Source of the DNA: Firmicutes bacterium AM55-24TS
Lineage (GTDB): Bacteria > Bacillota > Clostridia > UBA1381
Assembly (NCBI GenBank): GCA_003460745.1
Contig: QTVU01000008.1
Location: 1 to 64,000 of the forward strand
Direction: 5' to 3'
Length of the DNA: 64,000 bases
Of the stretch, positions 43,674 through 54,541 are shown piece after piece (position 1 is the first letter of the stretch; every line of letters starts with the position of its first letter). Under the pieces are notes generated by a model. That model saw only the letters and a program-made list of their open reading frames with translations, searched no databases and had not been told where the DNA came from. A program made the position numbers and the translations under genes.

Positions 43674-44954
43674 ATGAGTATAACACAAAATGAAAAGATA
43701 AGTCAAGTAAAAGATACAACATTAGTTGTAGGAATTGATATTTCAAGTGAAACCCACTATGCACGTGCGTTTGATTGGCGTGGTTTAGAACTGGCGAAAG
43801 TATTCAAATGTGAGAGTGCAAGCTACGGATTTGAAAATTTTTCTGAATGGTTGTCTGAACTTTGTAAGACCAATCAAAAGGATAATATTATCATAGGCGC
43901 AGAACCTACGGGTCACTATTGGTTCACTCTTGCAGAATATTTAAAAGAAAACGGCATAAAGTTTGTATTTGTCAATCCGATGCACGTTAAGCGTACAAAA
44001 GAGCTTGACGATAATCACCCAAGCAAGAACGACAGAAAAGACCCTAAAGTAATTGCCAAGCTGGTAATAGAGGGCAGATATCTAATACCATACATTCCTG
44101 AAGATATATATGCAGAGCTTCGTGTTATGAACGAAAGCAGAATGCGTATTAACAAAGAATTAGTTGCAATTAAAAACCGAATTAAGAGATGGTTTGCAAT
44201 CTATTTTCCCGAATACAAAAATGTATTTGGAAATTGGGAATGTGACAGCAGTATAGAAGTATTGCTCAATATTCCATTACCGGCGGATGCCGTTAATATG
44301 GGAGCAGATGCCATAAATCAATTATGGCGTGCAAAGAAAATCCGTGCTGTTGGCATAAAAAGAGCAAAGCTCTTGGTTGAGGTGGCAGCAAACAGTATTG
44401 GTGTAAAACAGGGAGTTAATGCGGCAAGATGTGAAATATCAATGCTCATTGAGGACTTTTTGAAGAAAAAGGAACAGGAACAAAGAGTGATAGAAATACT
44501 TGAAACACTCTGTATTCAAGTTCCGAATGCAGACAAACTGTTAAATATCAAAGGTGTAGGAATATTGACAGTAGCAAGTTTTTTAGGTGAAGTTGGAGAT
44601 ATTAGACGCTTTGATTCTCCAAAGCAGATACAAAAGCTTGCAGGGTTGGCAATAACCGAAAACAGTTCCGGCAAGTATAAAGGTCAATCGTGTATAAGTA
44701 AACGCGGCAGAAAACTATTAAGGTATACACTGTTTCAAGCCGTAATGTCAATGATAATGCACTTGCCGGAATTCAAGGAACTGCACCGATATTATACAAC
44801 AAGAGCAAAGAACCCATTAAAAGGGAAACAATCAAAAGTAGCCTTATGCTGCAAAGTAATACGCATATTCTATGTTTTACTAAACAAAGGTGTGGAATAT
44901 GACAGTCAAAAGCTGATGAAAGATATAGTCAGACCTGAAGTGATTGTAGCGTAA
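43674..44954 (+). CDS. IS110-family DEDD transposase/recombinase
   Basis: The 426-residue enzyme has an N-terminal RuvC-like DEDD domain with Asp in VVGIDISSETHY (about 21), Glu in GAEPTGHYW (about 76) and the Asp pair in KNDRKDPKV (about 119-122), a coiled middle, and a C-terminal Transposase_20 domain (about 290-400) with LLNIKGVGILTVASFLGEVG and the serine-containing GKYKGQSCISKRG block that holds the catalytic Ser in this family. IS110 enzymes use a guide RNA encoded in the element to recognise target and donor DNA. The gene is intact. The ATG follows AAGGGAGGA by seven bases, inside a hairpin. Confidence 0.95.
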   Translation: MSITQNEKISQVKDTTLVVGIDISSETHYARAFDWRGLELAKVFKCESASYGFENFSEWLSELCKTNQKDNIIIGAEPTGHYWFTLAEYLKENGIKFVFVNPMHVKRTKELDDNHPSKNDRKDPKVIAKLVIEGRYLIPYIPEDIYAELRVMNESRMRINKELVAIKNRIKRWFAIYFPEYKNVFGNWECDSSIEVLLNIPLPADAVNMGADAINQLWRAKKIRAVGIKRAKLLVEVAANSIGVKQGVNAARCEISMLIEDFLKKKEQEQRVIEILETLCIQVPNADKLLNIKGVGILTVASFLGEVGDIRRFDSPKQIQKLAGLAITENSSGKYKGQSCISKRGRKLLRYTLFQAVMSMIMHLPEFKELHRYYTTRAKNPLKGKQSKVALCCKVIRIFYVLLNKGVEYDSQKLMKDIVRPEVIVA

Positions 44955-45129
44955 GAAAAATTAAGAAAATCTTAGCAGGCAAAGCGTCCTTGAAAGAGCC
45001 TGAAAGGATTTACAATCAAAAAAAACAAATAATGAGCAGGTAGTTAGTGTTTGATACTTTCCATCAGAGCAAAGACTCGGCATTGGAGCATAAACTGACA
45101 CCATCTTATGGATAAGCGGAACGAAGGAA
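44955..45129 (+). ncRNA. Candidate seekRNA/bridge RNA region of the IS
   Basis: This non-coding stretch follows the transposase stop and precedes the right inverted repeat, the position of the guide RNA in IS1111-type elements. It can form an H-type pseudoknot (CAGGC 44976-44980 with GCCTG 44998-45002; TCCTT 44987-44991 with AAGGA 45004-45008), a GAG/CTC hairpin in the middle, and a CCAT/ATGG hairpin near the 3' end. No open frame with a ribosome site is seen on either strand. The RNA ends and loop functions are inferred only. Confidence 0.5.
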
Positions 45130-45148
45130 TTTAGGGCAAAGACCCTGT
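45130..45148 (-). repeat. Right subterminal inverted repeat of the IS
   Basis: TTTAGGGCAAAGACCCTGT is complementary to the left repeat, with the two central bases mismatched. Confidence 0.75.
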
Positions 45149-45369
45149 TAGACATGGGAGGTTTAGCTGCTATAAGTAAAGTGGGATACCAAAGTGCCAT
45201 TTATAAAAATAACGACGCTTTGATTTTTGTACCCATTTTACTTAAAAATCGTACTGGAATCAATCAGATACAATGATTTTATCCATAAACTCATTATGAA
45301 ACTTTTGAAATTGTGAGAAAAGCAGAGTAAATTAAAGAAAAACTAAGATTATATAGGGAGGATATTCAT
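45149..45369. other. Non-coding gap between the IS and the esterase/pectinase operon
   Basis: No gene is seen. Up to about 45205 the sequence may still belong to the IS right end. The rest is A/T-rich with no clear promoter hexamer pair at good spacing. The ribosome site GGGAGGA of the next gene is at 45356-45362. Confidence 0.4.
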
Positions 45370-46905
45370 ATGGATTATTCATATGAGGCTTTAGATGGTA
45401 AAACGGTTTATGCGTTCGGCGACAGTATTGTATACGGACACAAGACACCATCACAGTCGTTTATGCGTTTGATGGCAGATGATTATAATATGAATTTGGA
45501 AATGTACGCCGTAAACGGTGCGACTGTTGTAAGCGAGGACAGTTCAGAAAAAGAAGATTCATCGGAAGAAACAAAAGGCAATTACATTATAAAGCAGATT
45601 AAAAATGCTCCCGATGAAAAGCCTGATGTAATCGTGTTTGACGGTTACACAAACGACGCATACGGCGACCCTAAAACAGACAGTTTCAATTAGAGCGGCG
45701 GTCATATAAACATACTTGAAAATCTTGGCGAAATACAAGGCAATACCGCAACAAAGTTTAATGGCTCAACTTTCTGCGGAGGCTTTGAGGAGATTATTTA
45801 TACAATGAAACAAAAGTGGCCTGATACACCGATTGTGTTTGTAACAATTCATAAATCGGGCGGCAGAAATTGGGACGTACAATGCAAACTTAGAGATTTG
45901 TCACTTGAAATGTGCGACAAATGGGGCGTTGAAGTGGTTGATATATTTAAAGACACCAACCTCGATACTCGTGATGAGGGCGTTATGGAAAAGTATATAA
46001 TAGGCGGTGCAGGCTCGCACCCTAATGTCAGCGCTTGCAGAGAATTTTATATACCGTTGGTAAGTAAAAAATTAAATGATGTGTTGTCAAGAGAACAATA
46101 TACATTACCTGAAAATATCAATGATACCGTTGATGTGGCGGTGTTTGCGGGTCAGTCCAATATGTCGGGACGAGGTACGGCGTCAGATGCGACTGTATGT
46201 GATGTAAATGCAGGATTTGAATATAAGTCCGTAAGCAATCCGACAACACTTGTACCGATACAAGAACCGTTCGGTTTAAATGAGGACAGAGAAAACGGCA
46301 TTTATGACTATAACAGTGACGGTACGACAAAGAGAACGGGAAGCATGGTAAGTTCGGTTGTTGACGAGTATTACAAAAATACAGGCAGACAACTTGTGGC
46401 GGTATCGGCGTCAATAGGAGGTACAAATACAACTCAGTGGAAAAACGCATATATCTCTGACGCAGTAAAAAGACTTGACGATACAAAGAAATTTTTAGAG
46501 GTAAACGGAATTAAAATAGGCAGAACGTTTGTGGTTTGGTGTCAAGGTGAAAGTGACGGCGATGCTAAAACAACCTCCGAAAATTATAAAAGCAATACAA
46601 AGGATATTTTTAATACTTTCAAAGAACATGACGCAGAAAATTGTTTTATGGTACAAATCGGACATTACAATTATGTGAAGTATTCTGGAACCAAAGACGG
46701 ACTTACAGGTGCGGAATGGGATGAAAAATACGGCATTATCAGAACAGCTCAAGAAGAATTATGTGAAAGTGATAATGATTTTACGTTAGTCGGAAGTTTT
46801 GAGTCTTATATAGCAGATATGAAAGACAGATACCATTACAATCAAGCAACATATAATACAGTCGGTAAAACGGTTGGAGAGAACATAGCAAAATATTATA
46901 ACTAA
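45370..46905 (+). pseudogene. SGNH + SASA double esterase, in-frame TAG at codon 108
   Basis: One frame of 512 codons is interrupted by a single TAG (45691-45693). Domain 1 is a SGNH hydrolase: FGDSIVYGH near the start, FDGYTNDAYG just before the stop, and GAGSHPNVSACREFYI with the catalytic His after it. Domain 2 (about residues 255-510) is a SASA/CE6-like acetylesterase: VFAGQSNMSGRG with the serine, and VVWCQGESDGD. Both would remove acetyl groups from sugars. No signal peptide is visible, so a cytoplasmic role is likely, or an N-terminal part was lost near the IS. The SASA half could be made from an internal start. It is the first gene of the operon; GH28 follows by 13 bases. Confidence 0.82.
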
Positions 46906-46918
46906 AGTGAGGAAATCA

Positions 46919-48115
46919 ATGATACATTTAGATGAGTTCAAACAATACGGTAAAAATGCAATAAATCAAGCTATAAATGTTTGCAGTCAAAACGGCGGCG
47001 GAGATATATTAATTCCTAAAGGTCGTTGGAAATCAGGCGCAATACATTTAAAAAGCAATATTCATATTCATCTTGAGGATGGTGCGGAGATTGAGTTCAG
47101 TGACAAGTTTGAAGATTATCTTCCTGTTGTGTTCACACGTTGGGAGGGTATGGAGTGTTACAATTATTCACCGCTTATATATGCCGACGTGGGCGAAAAT
47201 ATTTCAGTAACAGGAAACGGAAAACTTATCGGCAACGGTCAGGCTTGGTGGCATTGGAAAAAGCTGCAGCAGGAGGCGGCACTTGAATTGTGTTATGCGG
47301 AACTTCATTGCATACCTACCGAAGAACGCATATACGGAACTGAAAAAGCGGCACTTCGTCCGTCGTTTATTCAGCCGATAAACTGCCAAAATGTATTGCT
47401 TGAAGGATTTGAAATCACAGACGGACCGCAATGGACGATACACCCTGTCTATTGTGAAGATGTGACAATCAGAAATGTAACGGTTTCAACACACGGTCCG
47501 AATACCGACGGTTTAAACCCCGATTCGTGCAAAAATGTTTTGATTGAAAATTGCACTTTTGATACGGGTGACGACTGTATAGCGATTAATTCGGGAATGA
47601 ACGAGGACGGTTGGCGAGTAAGACGGCCTTGTGAAAATGTAGAGATAAAAAATTGTACTATGAACGGCGGTCATGGCGGTATAGTAATAGGCAGTGCGAT
47701 GTCGGGCGGAGTGAAAAACGTATATGCACACGATTGCAAAATTAACGGTACAATGCAGGGAATACGTTTAAAGTCTATGCGTGGTCGTGGCGGCTGTGTC
47801 GATAATGTGAGATTTGAAAATATCGATATTAACAATACAACTGACCAAGCAATTCAGATTAATATGTTTTATGAATTTAGTACGGTGAAACCAAAGTCAA
47901 ATACACCGTCGGATTTTCGCAATATCGAAATACGAAATATCAACGGTAAAGACAATAAAACAGGCATACAGATTAAAGGTTTGCCGGAGCATAAGTTAAG
48001 GAATATAACTCTTGAAAATATCAACTTAACGGCTGAAGATGCAATGATATGTGAGAATGTCGAGAGTATTAAAATGAACAATGTGGATATAAGAAAGGCA
48101 GATAAAAATGATTAG
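46919..48115 (+). CDS. GH28 polygalacturonase-type glycosidase
   Basis: The 398-residue right-handed beta helix has all GH28 active-site blocks: NTDGLNPDSC (about 195), DTGDDCIAINSG (about 215, two catalytic Asp), GGHGGIVIGS (about 251, catalytic His) and RLKS (about 283). There is no signal peptide, so it probably acts inside the cell, as an exo-polygalacturonase or rhamnogalacturonan-oligosaccharide hydrolase on imported fragments. The ATG at 46919 follows GAGGA; a GTG extension to 46907 is rejected. It overlaps the GH2 gene by eight bases. Confidence 0.93.
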   Translation: MIHLDEFKQYGKNAINQAINVCSQNGGGDILIPKGRWKSGAIHLKSNIHIHLEDGAEIEFSDKFEDYLPVVFTRWEGMECYNYSPLIYADVGENISVTGNGKLIGNGQAWWHWKKLQQEAALELCYAELHCIPTEERIYGTEKAALRPSFIQPINCQNVLLEGFEITDGPQWTIHPVYCEDVTIRNVTVSTHGPNTDGLNPDSCKNVLIENCTFDTGDDCIAINSGMNEDGWRVRRPCENVEIKNCTMNGGHGGIVIGSAMSGGVKNVYAHDCKINGTMQGIRLKSMRGRGGCVDNVRFENIDINNTTDQAIQINMFYEFSTVKPKSNTPSDFRNIEIRNINGKDNKTGIQIKGLPEHKLRNITLENINLTAEDAMICENVESIKMNNVDIRKADKND

Positions 48116-49766
48116 ATTATTTGAACAGCATAGAATAAGAGAAAGCAAAGAGCTTGACGGAATGTGGAATTTTAAAGCACAAGGTAAAGAGTATCAAATG
48201 CCTGTACCGGCTTGTTGGGAACAACACCCTGATTTTTTGAGCTATCGCGGCAAGGGCGAATATAGTAAGAGAGTATATGTGAAAAATGACGGTAATGTGC
48301 GTCTTGAATTTAATGGCGTGAGTCATACGGCAGATGTGTATTTTGACGGCGAAAAAATTGCACATCATTATAATGCGTTTACGCCGTTTTCTGCCGTAAT
48401 AAAAAACGTCAAAAAGGGCGAACATGAAATAAAGGTTGAAGTGGATAATACGTTCGGTGAACATTCTGCTTTGCATATCCCTAACGATTACTATACATAC
48501 GGAGGAATTACAAGACCTGTTGCGTATGAGCAAGTAGACGACGTGTATATCAAAAATGTTCATTTTACACCTAAATTCCAAGACGGAAAATGGAGTGCGA
48601 AAATTGAAGTAAGTATCGGCAGTCTTTCAGATACTGCAATAAATGTCGATGTAAAGAGTACATTGGCAGGAACGGAAATGAATAAAGAGGTAAGCATTGA
48701 TGCAGATACAACGGTTGTATTTGAACAGGAATTTGACGATGTTAAAGCATGGTCGCAAGGCAACTCGAATTTGTATATGCTAAATACGGTGATTTCAGTA
48801 AACGACAAGGACATTGACGATTTAATCGAACGTGTCGGATTTAGAACAGTTGAAGTAAGGGACACTAAAATATATTTAAACGGTGAAGAAATTTATCTTA
48901 AAGGCTTTAACCGTCACGAAGATTATGCGGTTGACGGTTGTGCGGTAACGTTGCAGCATATGGTACAAGATATGGACTTAATGCAGGATATGGGGGCAAA
49001 TGCAGTTCGTACCTGTCATTATCCTAACGATGAAAGATTCCTTGATTTGTGTGACGAACGAGGAATATTCGTTTGGGAAGAAAATCATGCAAGAGGTCTT
49101 GTTTTAAAGGATATGCAGAACCCTAATTTTGAAAAACAATGTGAGGACTGTATAAGGGAAATGATTGAAAATCATTATAACCACCCGTCAATCGTTATTT
49201 GGGGTATATTAAACGAATGTGCGTCTGAAACTGACGAGGGCAGACGAATGTATAAAAAACAGTACGATCAGATAAAGAGCTTAGACACATCACGTCCGAC
49301 AACTTCTGCAACGTGCAGACATTTTACGGATATTTGTCTTGATCTTCCCGACGTGGTTTCATTTAATATGTACACCAAGTGGTATAAGGATTGTCCGATT
49401 GACGAGCGAAACAATCAGGAGATTGAATGGATAAAGGAAAGCGGCGGCGATAATAAGCCGATTATAGTCAGCGAACTCGGTGCGGCGGCAATTTACGGTT
49501 ATCGTGACCGTTCAAGATGTAAGTGGAGCGAAGAAAGACAAGCCGATTTGATTCGTGATAATCTTGAAGTGTATATGACAGATGACAGAATTTGCGGTGT
49601 GTTTATATGGCAGTTTGCCGATTGCCGTGTGACGGAGGAGGGCGAGTGGTTTGCAACTCGTGCAAGATGTCACAATAACAAAGGTATTGTTGATGAATAC
49701 AGACGTCCAAAGATGGCTTATGATACAGTAAAAGAGATGTACACTAAATACGGAGGAACAAAATGA
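48108..49766 (+). CDS. GH2 beta-glucuronidase-like enzyme
   Basis: This 552-residue protein has the GH2 order: sugar-binding jelly roll (about 1-150), immunoglobulin-like domain (about 150-250) and TIM barrel (about 250-550). The acid/base Glu is in WGILNECASE (about 371) and the nucleophile in IVSELGAAA (about 455). Near the C-terminus RCHNNKGIVDEYRRPK carries the N-x-K motif that in beta-glucuronidases contacts the carboxylate of glucuronate, which supports uronidase rather than galactosidase activity. It has no signal peptide, so it is cytoplasmic. ATG lies within GH28; its stop overlaps the next ATG. Confidence 0.9.
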   Translation: MIRLFEQHRIRESKELDGMWNFKAQGKEYQMPVPACWEQHPDFLSYRGKGEYSKRVYVKNDGNVRLEFNGVSHTADVYFDGEKIAHHYNAFTPFSAVIKNVKKGEHEIKVEVDNTFGEHSALHIPNDYYTYGGITRPVAYEQVDDVYIKNVHFTPKFQDGKWSAKIEVSIGSLSDTAINVDVKSTLAGTEMNKEVSIDADTTVVFEQEFDDVKAWSQGNSNLYMLNTVISVNDKDIDDLIERVGFRTVEVRDTKIYLNGEEIYLKGFNRHEDYAVDGCAVTLQHMVQDMDLMQDMGANAVRTCHYPNDERFLDLCDERGIFVWEENHARGLVLKDMQNPNFEKQCEDCIREMIENHYNHPSIVIWGILNECASETDEGRRMYKKQYDQIKSLDTSRPTTSATCRHFTDICLDLPDVVSFNMYTKWYKDCPIDERNNQEIEWIKESGGDNKPIIVSELGAAAIYGYRDRSRCKWSEERQADLIRDNLEVYMTDDRICGVFIWQFADCRVTEEGEWFATRARCHNNKGIVDEYRRPKMAYDTVKEMYTKYGGTK

Positions 49767-52700
49767 AAAGGATAATTTCGTTAATAATCGCATCAGCTTT
49801 ATTAATACTCTCTATCCCTGCTTATGCGATTGAAAATACATATTCCGAAACGGTCAATAATACTGTTTCGGGGTATGTAAGCAATATATCTGGAGATATT
49901 GAAATAGTATCTCAAAGCAAAACACCGAGCATTTATGTAGATGAAAATGATTATGCGGGAGTTTTGCACGCAGTAGAAAATTTAAAAGATGATATAAAGA
50001 CGGTTACGAATGTGGACGTAAACGGTGCAAGCGATTTTCAAAGTGCTGATATTATTGTCGGAACAATAGGCAAATCGGCAGTAATCGACGAGCTTATTGC
50101 AAATAATGAAATTAATGTTTCAAAGATAGAAAATCAATGGGAGGCATTTACCGTTCAGAACGTAAACGGTAAGCTTGTAATTGTTGGTGCTGATAAGCGA
50201 GGTACAATTTACGGTATATATGATTTTTCCGAGAAAATGGGTGTATCGCCGTGGAATTGGTGGGCAGATGTCAAGCCGACTCATTCAGATTCTATATATG
50301 TAACTTTGCCTAACGGCGGATATACTGAAGGAGCGTCAAGCGTAAAATACAGAGGAATATTTATAAATCAAGAATGGAATTTGTATAACTGGTCAAAATC
50401 ACTTGACAAAAACGGCGAAACAGGTATGAATACCGCAACGTATGAAAAGATATTCGACTTGCTTTTAAGATTAAAAGCTAATTATATGTGGCCCGCAATG
50501 CACGAGTATTCACCGGCATTTAATTCAAATCCCGAAAATGCAAAAAAGGCTGACGAATACGGAATTGTAATGGGTAGTTCACATTGTGAAATGCTGCTTA
50601 GAAACAATATGGGCGAACTTCTTGACTTTCAGAAAAAGTGGATTGAGGAAAATCCTGATAAAAACTTATATATGTTCAAAGACGGCAGTTTAAATGCGAA
50701 TGTTGCATATGATTACACCGATACGGACGCAGACGGTAATCATGTGTATAATAAAGAATTTATAGAGGATTATTGGCGTGAGAGAGTTCGTGCAAATAAG
50801 GATTACGAAAGTAATTTCACAATAGGTATGCGTGGTGTGCATGACGGTGCATGGAATCCTGTCAATGCAAAGACCGATACGGAAAAAGTGGCTTTGTTAG
50901 AAGAAATAATTCAAAAACAACGTGAAATATTGTCGGAAGAAATAGGCAAGCCGGCGAATGAAATTCCACAGACTTTTATACCGTATAAGGAAATACTTCC
51001 GCTTTATAATGCCGGACTTAATGTACCGGACGACGTTACGATAATGTGGACAAACGATAATTACGGTCATATAAGACAAACGGCAAATGACGCAGAAAGA
51101 GAACGCAGTGGCGGAGGAGGTATTTATTACCATGTAAGTTATTTCGGCAGACCGTCAAGCGTTATATGGAACGGCGGAAGTCAGCTCGGTTTAATAAAAG
51201 AAGAAATGACAAAGGCATACGACAGTGGTGCGAATACCGTATGGATGCTTAATGTCGGACCGCTTAAACCGTTTGAAAATCAAACAGAATATTTTCTTGA
51301 TTTGGGCAGAAATATTGACAGTATGCGTGAAACAAGCGTAAAAGATTATGTCAAAGACAATGCACAAAGATATTTTGATTTAGATGATGAAACGTCGGAA
51401 GAATATGCTGATATTCAATGCAAATTTCTTGAAACGGTAAATGCACGAAGACCTGAATTTTATCAGCAAGGTATATTTTCACTGACAAGCTACGGCGATG
51501 AGGGACAGAAAACTGTTGATACATATGCCGACTTATTAAGCAGAAGTGAAAAAATATATAACGGATTGTCTGATGATAAAAAGGCTGGATTTTTTGAATT
51601 GCAATTATACGCAATAAAGTCCGCCAATGATGTAGTTAATAATTATGTCGGTGCGGATAAGGCGGTATTATATAAGAAACAAGGCAGAGGTGCAAGTGTC
51701 AATAAATACGCAAAGCAGTCCGTTGACGGCAGAAATGCGATAGATACGCATACAAACGAGTATAATACTTTACTTGACGGCAAGTGGAATAACATAGTAA
51801 ACCCATTCCAAAAGATTGAACATGGTTCGTGGGATATAAAAATAGGTGGTGCAGTAGCGGATACAGTATCCGAGCTTGGCTATACTTCTCTTGGTGTAGC
51901 CGCAGAAATCAAGATGATATAAATACGCAGCCTGTACTTGAATTTTCAGGATATACGAAAGACGTGTGTTTTATTGATATTTTCAATAAAGGAACAGGCT
52001 CTATTAATTGGAAAGCGGAGTCTGATAAGGATTTTATCGTATTTAATAAATCAAACGGCACAGTAGTTGATGATGACAGAATCTATGTCGGAATTGATTG
52101 GGATAAAGTTGAAAATAAAAAAGAAAATGCAATGATAACTATATCGGAGCACATTGGGGACACTCAAATCACTTCAAAAGAAATTGAAGTGAATATCAAC
52201 AATGATATAAAAGAATTACCAGAAAAAACATATGCTGAGGCAAACGGATATGTTTCGATTGAGGCGGAACATTATACAAACAGTGTTGCAAAAAATGATT
52301 ATAAGTGGGAAGAACAAGACGATTTCGGCAGAAGTGGCACAAGTATGAAATTAATGCCGAATATAAGCAGTACATTGAATGATAATAGCGTATATCTTGA
52401 ATATGACGTTAATTTTGAAAGTACAGGCAAGTTTGACGTTGATGTTTACAGAATGCCTACTTTAAACGAACGCGGCGGAGTAAACTGTGCAATCGGTATA
52501 GATGACAGCACTCCAACCGTTTTAAAAGGTCAAAATGCTTATTACAATAATTCAACAGGCAGTGACAAATGGGGCAAGGGCATATTAAATAATGTCGAGG
52601 TGCTGACTGCGACTGTTGAGGTGGCTGAAAAAGGTATTCATAAAATCAGACTTTACGGGGTTGATACAGGTACTGTTATAGACAAGATGGTTATTACAAC

Positions 52701-54531
52701 AGGTACTAAGTATGATTCATATTACGGTGCACCTGAAAGCTATAATACAACATATAACAACACACCGCAGTCAATGCCAAGTGCAACAACGGCGGCAACG
52801 GAAATAACAGGTGAAATTACGGAACTGTTTTCACCGAAATTCTATACTGTCGGTTTAAATTATTCGCAAAGCGGCAACGGAGTTTCTTTTGATAACGGCA
52901 CAAAGCTTACCACGGAAGAAAATGACGGTATCGGAATTATTGCGGTGTATAACAGTAACGGAATATTAAAATCAATGCACACATCAGACAATTATTCAAA
53001 CGGTGCTTATGTGTTTGATGAAAATATCTTGGTTTTACAAACCGATAACGTAAAAGGAATGGTTTGGAGCAGTTTAACAGAAATGCAACCTATCAGCCAA
53101 ACCTACGGAACAAGTGAAGAAAGCGGAGATATAGACGGAATTAACATAATAAAACTTGCAGATACAAACAGTGCAAAGATTACTTTGGCGGCATATGACA
53201 AGGACGGTGTAATGCTTGCAAGCAAGACTGTAATAGCAGATTTTTCAACGGCAAAAACAAATGAAAAGGTGACAATTCCTTGTGAATTTAATGCACCTGA
53301 TAAAACATCACAAATACAAGTCGTTGTGTATGATGATGAAAATACATTAAATGCACTTTCGCCGGCTTATACAGTTAACGTCAATTCTGTATCTGAAACA
53401 GCGTCATACGAAAACGGTGTTATAAATGTAAAATCAAGTCTTGATAAGTATACCGGCAGAGAGGCTATTTGCAGAATTTCGGATAATAAAACAGGTGAAA
53501 CTGTTTATATAAGACAGGAAACAGTTGCAGACGACACATTTAAAAATATCAATGTCGGTGAATTAAATGGTACATATGATGTAAACATTGGTGTATCGGG
53601 AAACGGCATTGTTGCAAATGAAATCGCATACACGGCTAAAAATATCGAAACCGACAATCCTGAAACGAGTACGACTTTGTATGATTGGGATATGTCAAGT
53701 GATGTGACAGACAGTAACGGTTTCAGTTTAAGTGGTAATGCGGCTTATGACAGTGAAAATAAAGCTATCAAAATGACATCAACTGCATCGGCAGGCGGTA
53801 AGATTTCGATTGATTTAAGTAATGCCGTAAAAGCTACACAAGGTAAAAAGACGATTATTACAACGAACATAGCTTATGGCAAACTTGATAAAAAATATAT
53901 GAATTTCGGAATAATCGATTCAAACGGAAACGAACTCGTGTACACACATATTAACGTTTATTCAGCCTCCGCAACTCAAAATCTAAAAATAGGCGGAGTT
54001 GAGCAGTTAAACGGTGGACTTCAAAGCGGTGACGGTATTAAATTAAGTAAGACAAGTAACAGTGGTATTGATAACGGTTACAGTACATTTACAGTAACGC
54101 TTGACGCAGACACAAATACAATAACCGTAAATGTGAAGAACAAAGAAGGCGAGGCAACTTACACAGGTAAATTCCCTGAAGGCACAAGCTATGATGTTGC
54201 AAAGTTGAATTATTCAACAGATTACAACCTTGTAGGAAGAAGTTGTTATGTAGGAAATACCTCAATAATTCAAACATCCGAGCCGAGCTACACAATACAG
54301 TTTAATGCGGTTGACAATTCAAATAATGTGTTAACGAATGCGACAGTATCTGTAAAGGATGTAAAATACAATACGGTAATAAATCCTGAAAGTGATGGTA
54401 CATATCACCTTTGCGGAGGTGTGTATGAATACACCGTGTCGGCTGACGGATATAAGACTGTTACGGAGAGTTTGGAATTAACTCCGGCAACGGTATCAAA
54501 AATTATTAATGTAACGCTCGAAAAAGAATAG
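49763..54531 (+). pseudogene. Secreted GH115 alpha-glucuronidase, frameshifted near codon 715
   Basis: Adding one A in the run at 51906-51908 (GAAATC to GAAAATC) gives one 1589-residue protein. Domains: signal peptide 1-22; GH115 N-terminal and catalytic region (about 40-560: FINQEWNLYNWSKSL, LKANYMWPAMHEYS, GMRGVHDGAWNPV, MWTNDNYGHIRQ, YHVSYFGRPSSVIWNG); GH115 C-terminal helical and sandwich region to about 990; then a jelly-roll module (LYDWDMSSDVTDS) like that in the secreted SGNH esterase; and a carboxypeptidase-regulatory-like sandwich at the end. GH115 removes glucuronic or 4-O-methylglucuronic acid from xylan or arabinogalactan. As read, the product stops after the catalytic domains (719 residues), so activity could remain without the C-terminal binding modules. 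Confidence 0.86.
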
Positions 54532-54541
54532 GAGGGTACAT

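Larger units (their letters stand above)
43616..45155 (+). mobile_element. IS110/IS1111-family insertion sequence
   Basis: The element carries one DEDD-type transposase gene and two subterminal inverted repeats: 43623-43641 (ACAGGGTCAATGCCCTAAA) and its near-perfect complement at 45130-45148 (17 of 19 match). Subterminal repeats rather than terminal ones, and a 194-base non-coding stretch between the transposase stop and the right repeat, are hallmarks of the IS1111 subgroup, where the target-choosing guide RNA (seekRNA or bridge RNA) lies after the transposase gene. Ends are set a few bases outside the repeats and are approximate; no target duplication is expected. It sits between the secreted esterase gene and the pectin operon and breaks no recognised gene. 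Confidence 0.8.

Noticed and set aside
44961..45200. Minus-strand reading frame of 79 codons over the IS 3' region
   Set aside because: No ribosome site or recognisable domain; the stretch is better read as non-coding RNA and inverted repeat.
45691..45693. TAG read as an amino acid (stop recoding)
   Set aside because: TAG ends other genes normally here, such as GH28 at 48113-48115, and no pyrrolysine-type context is present.
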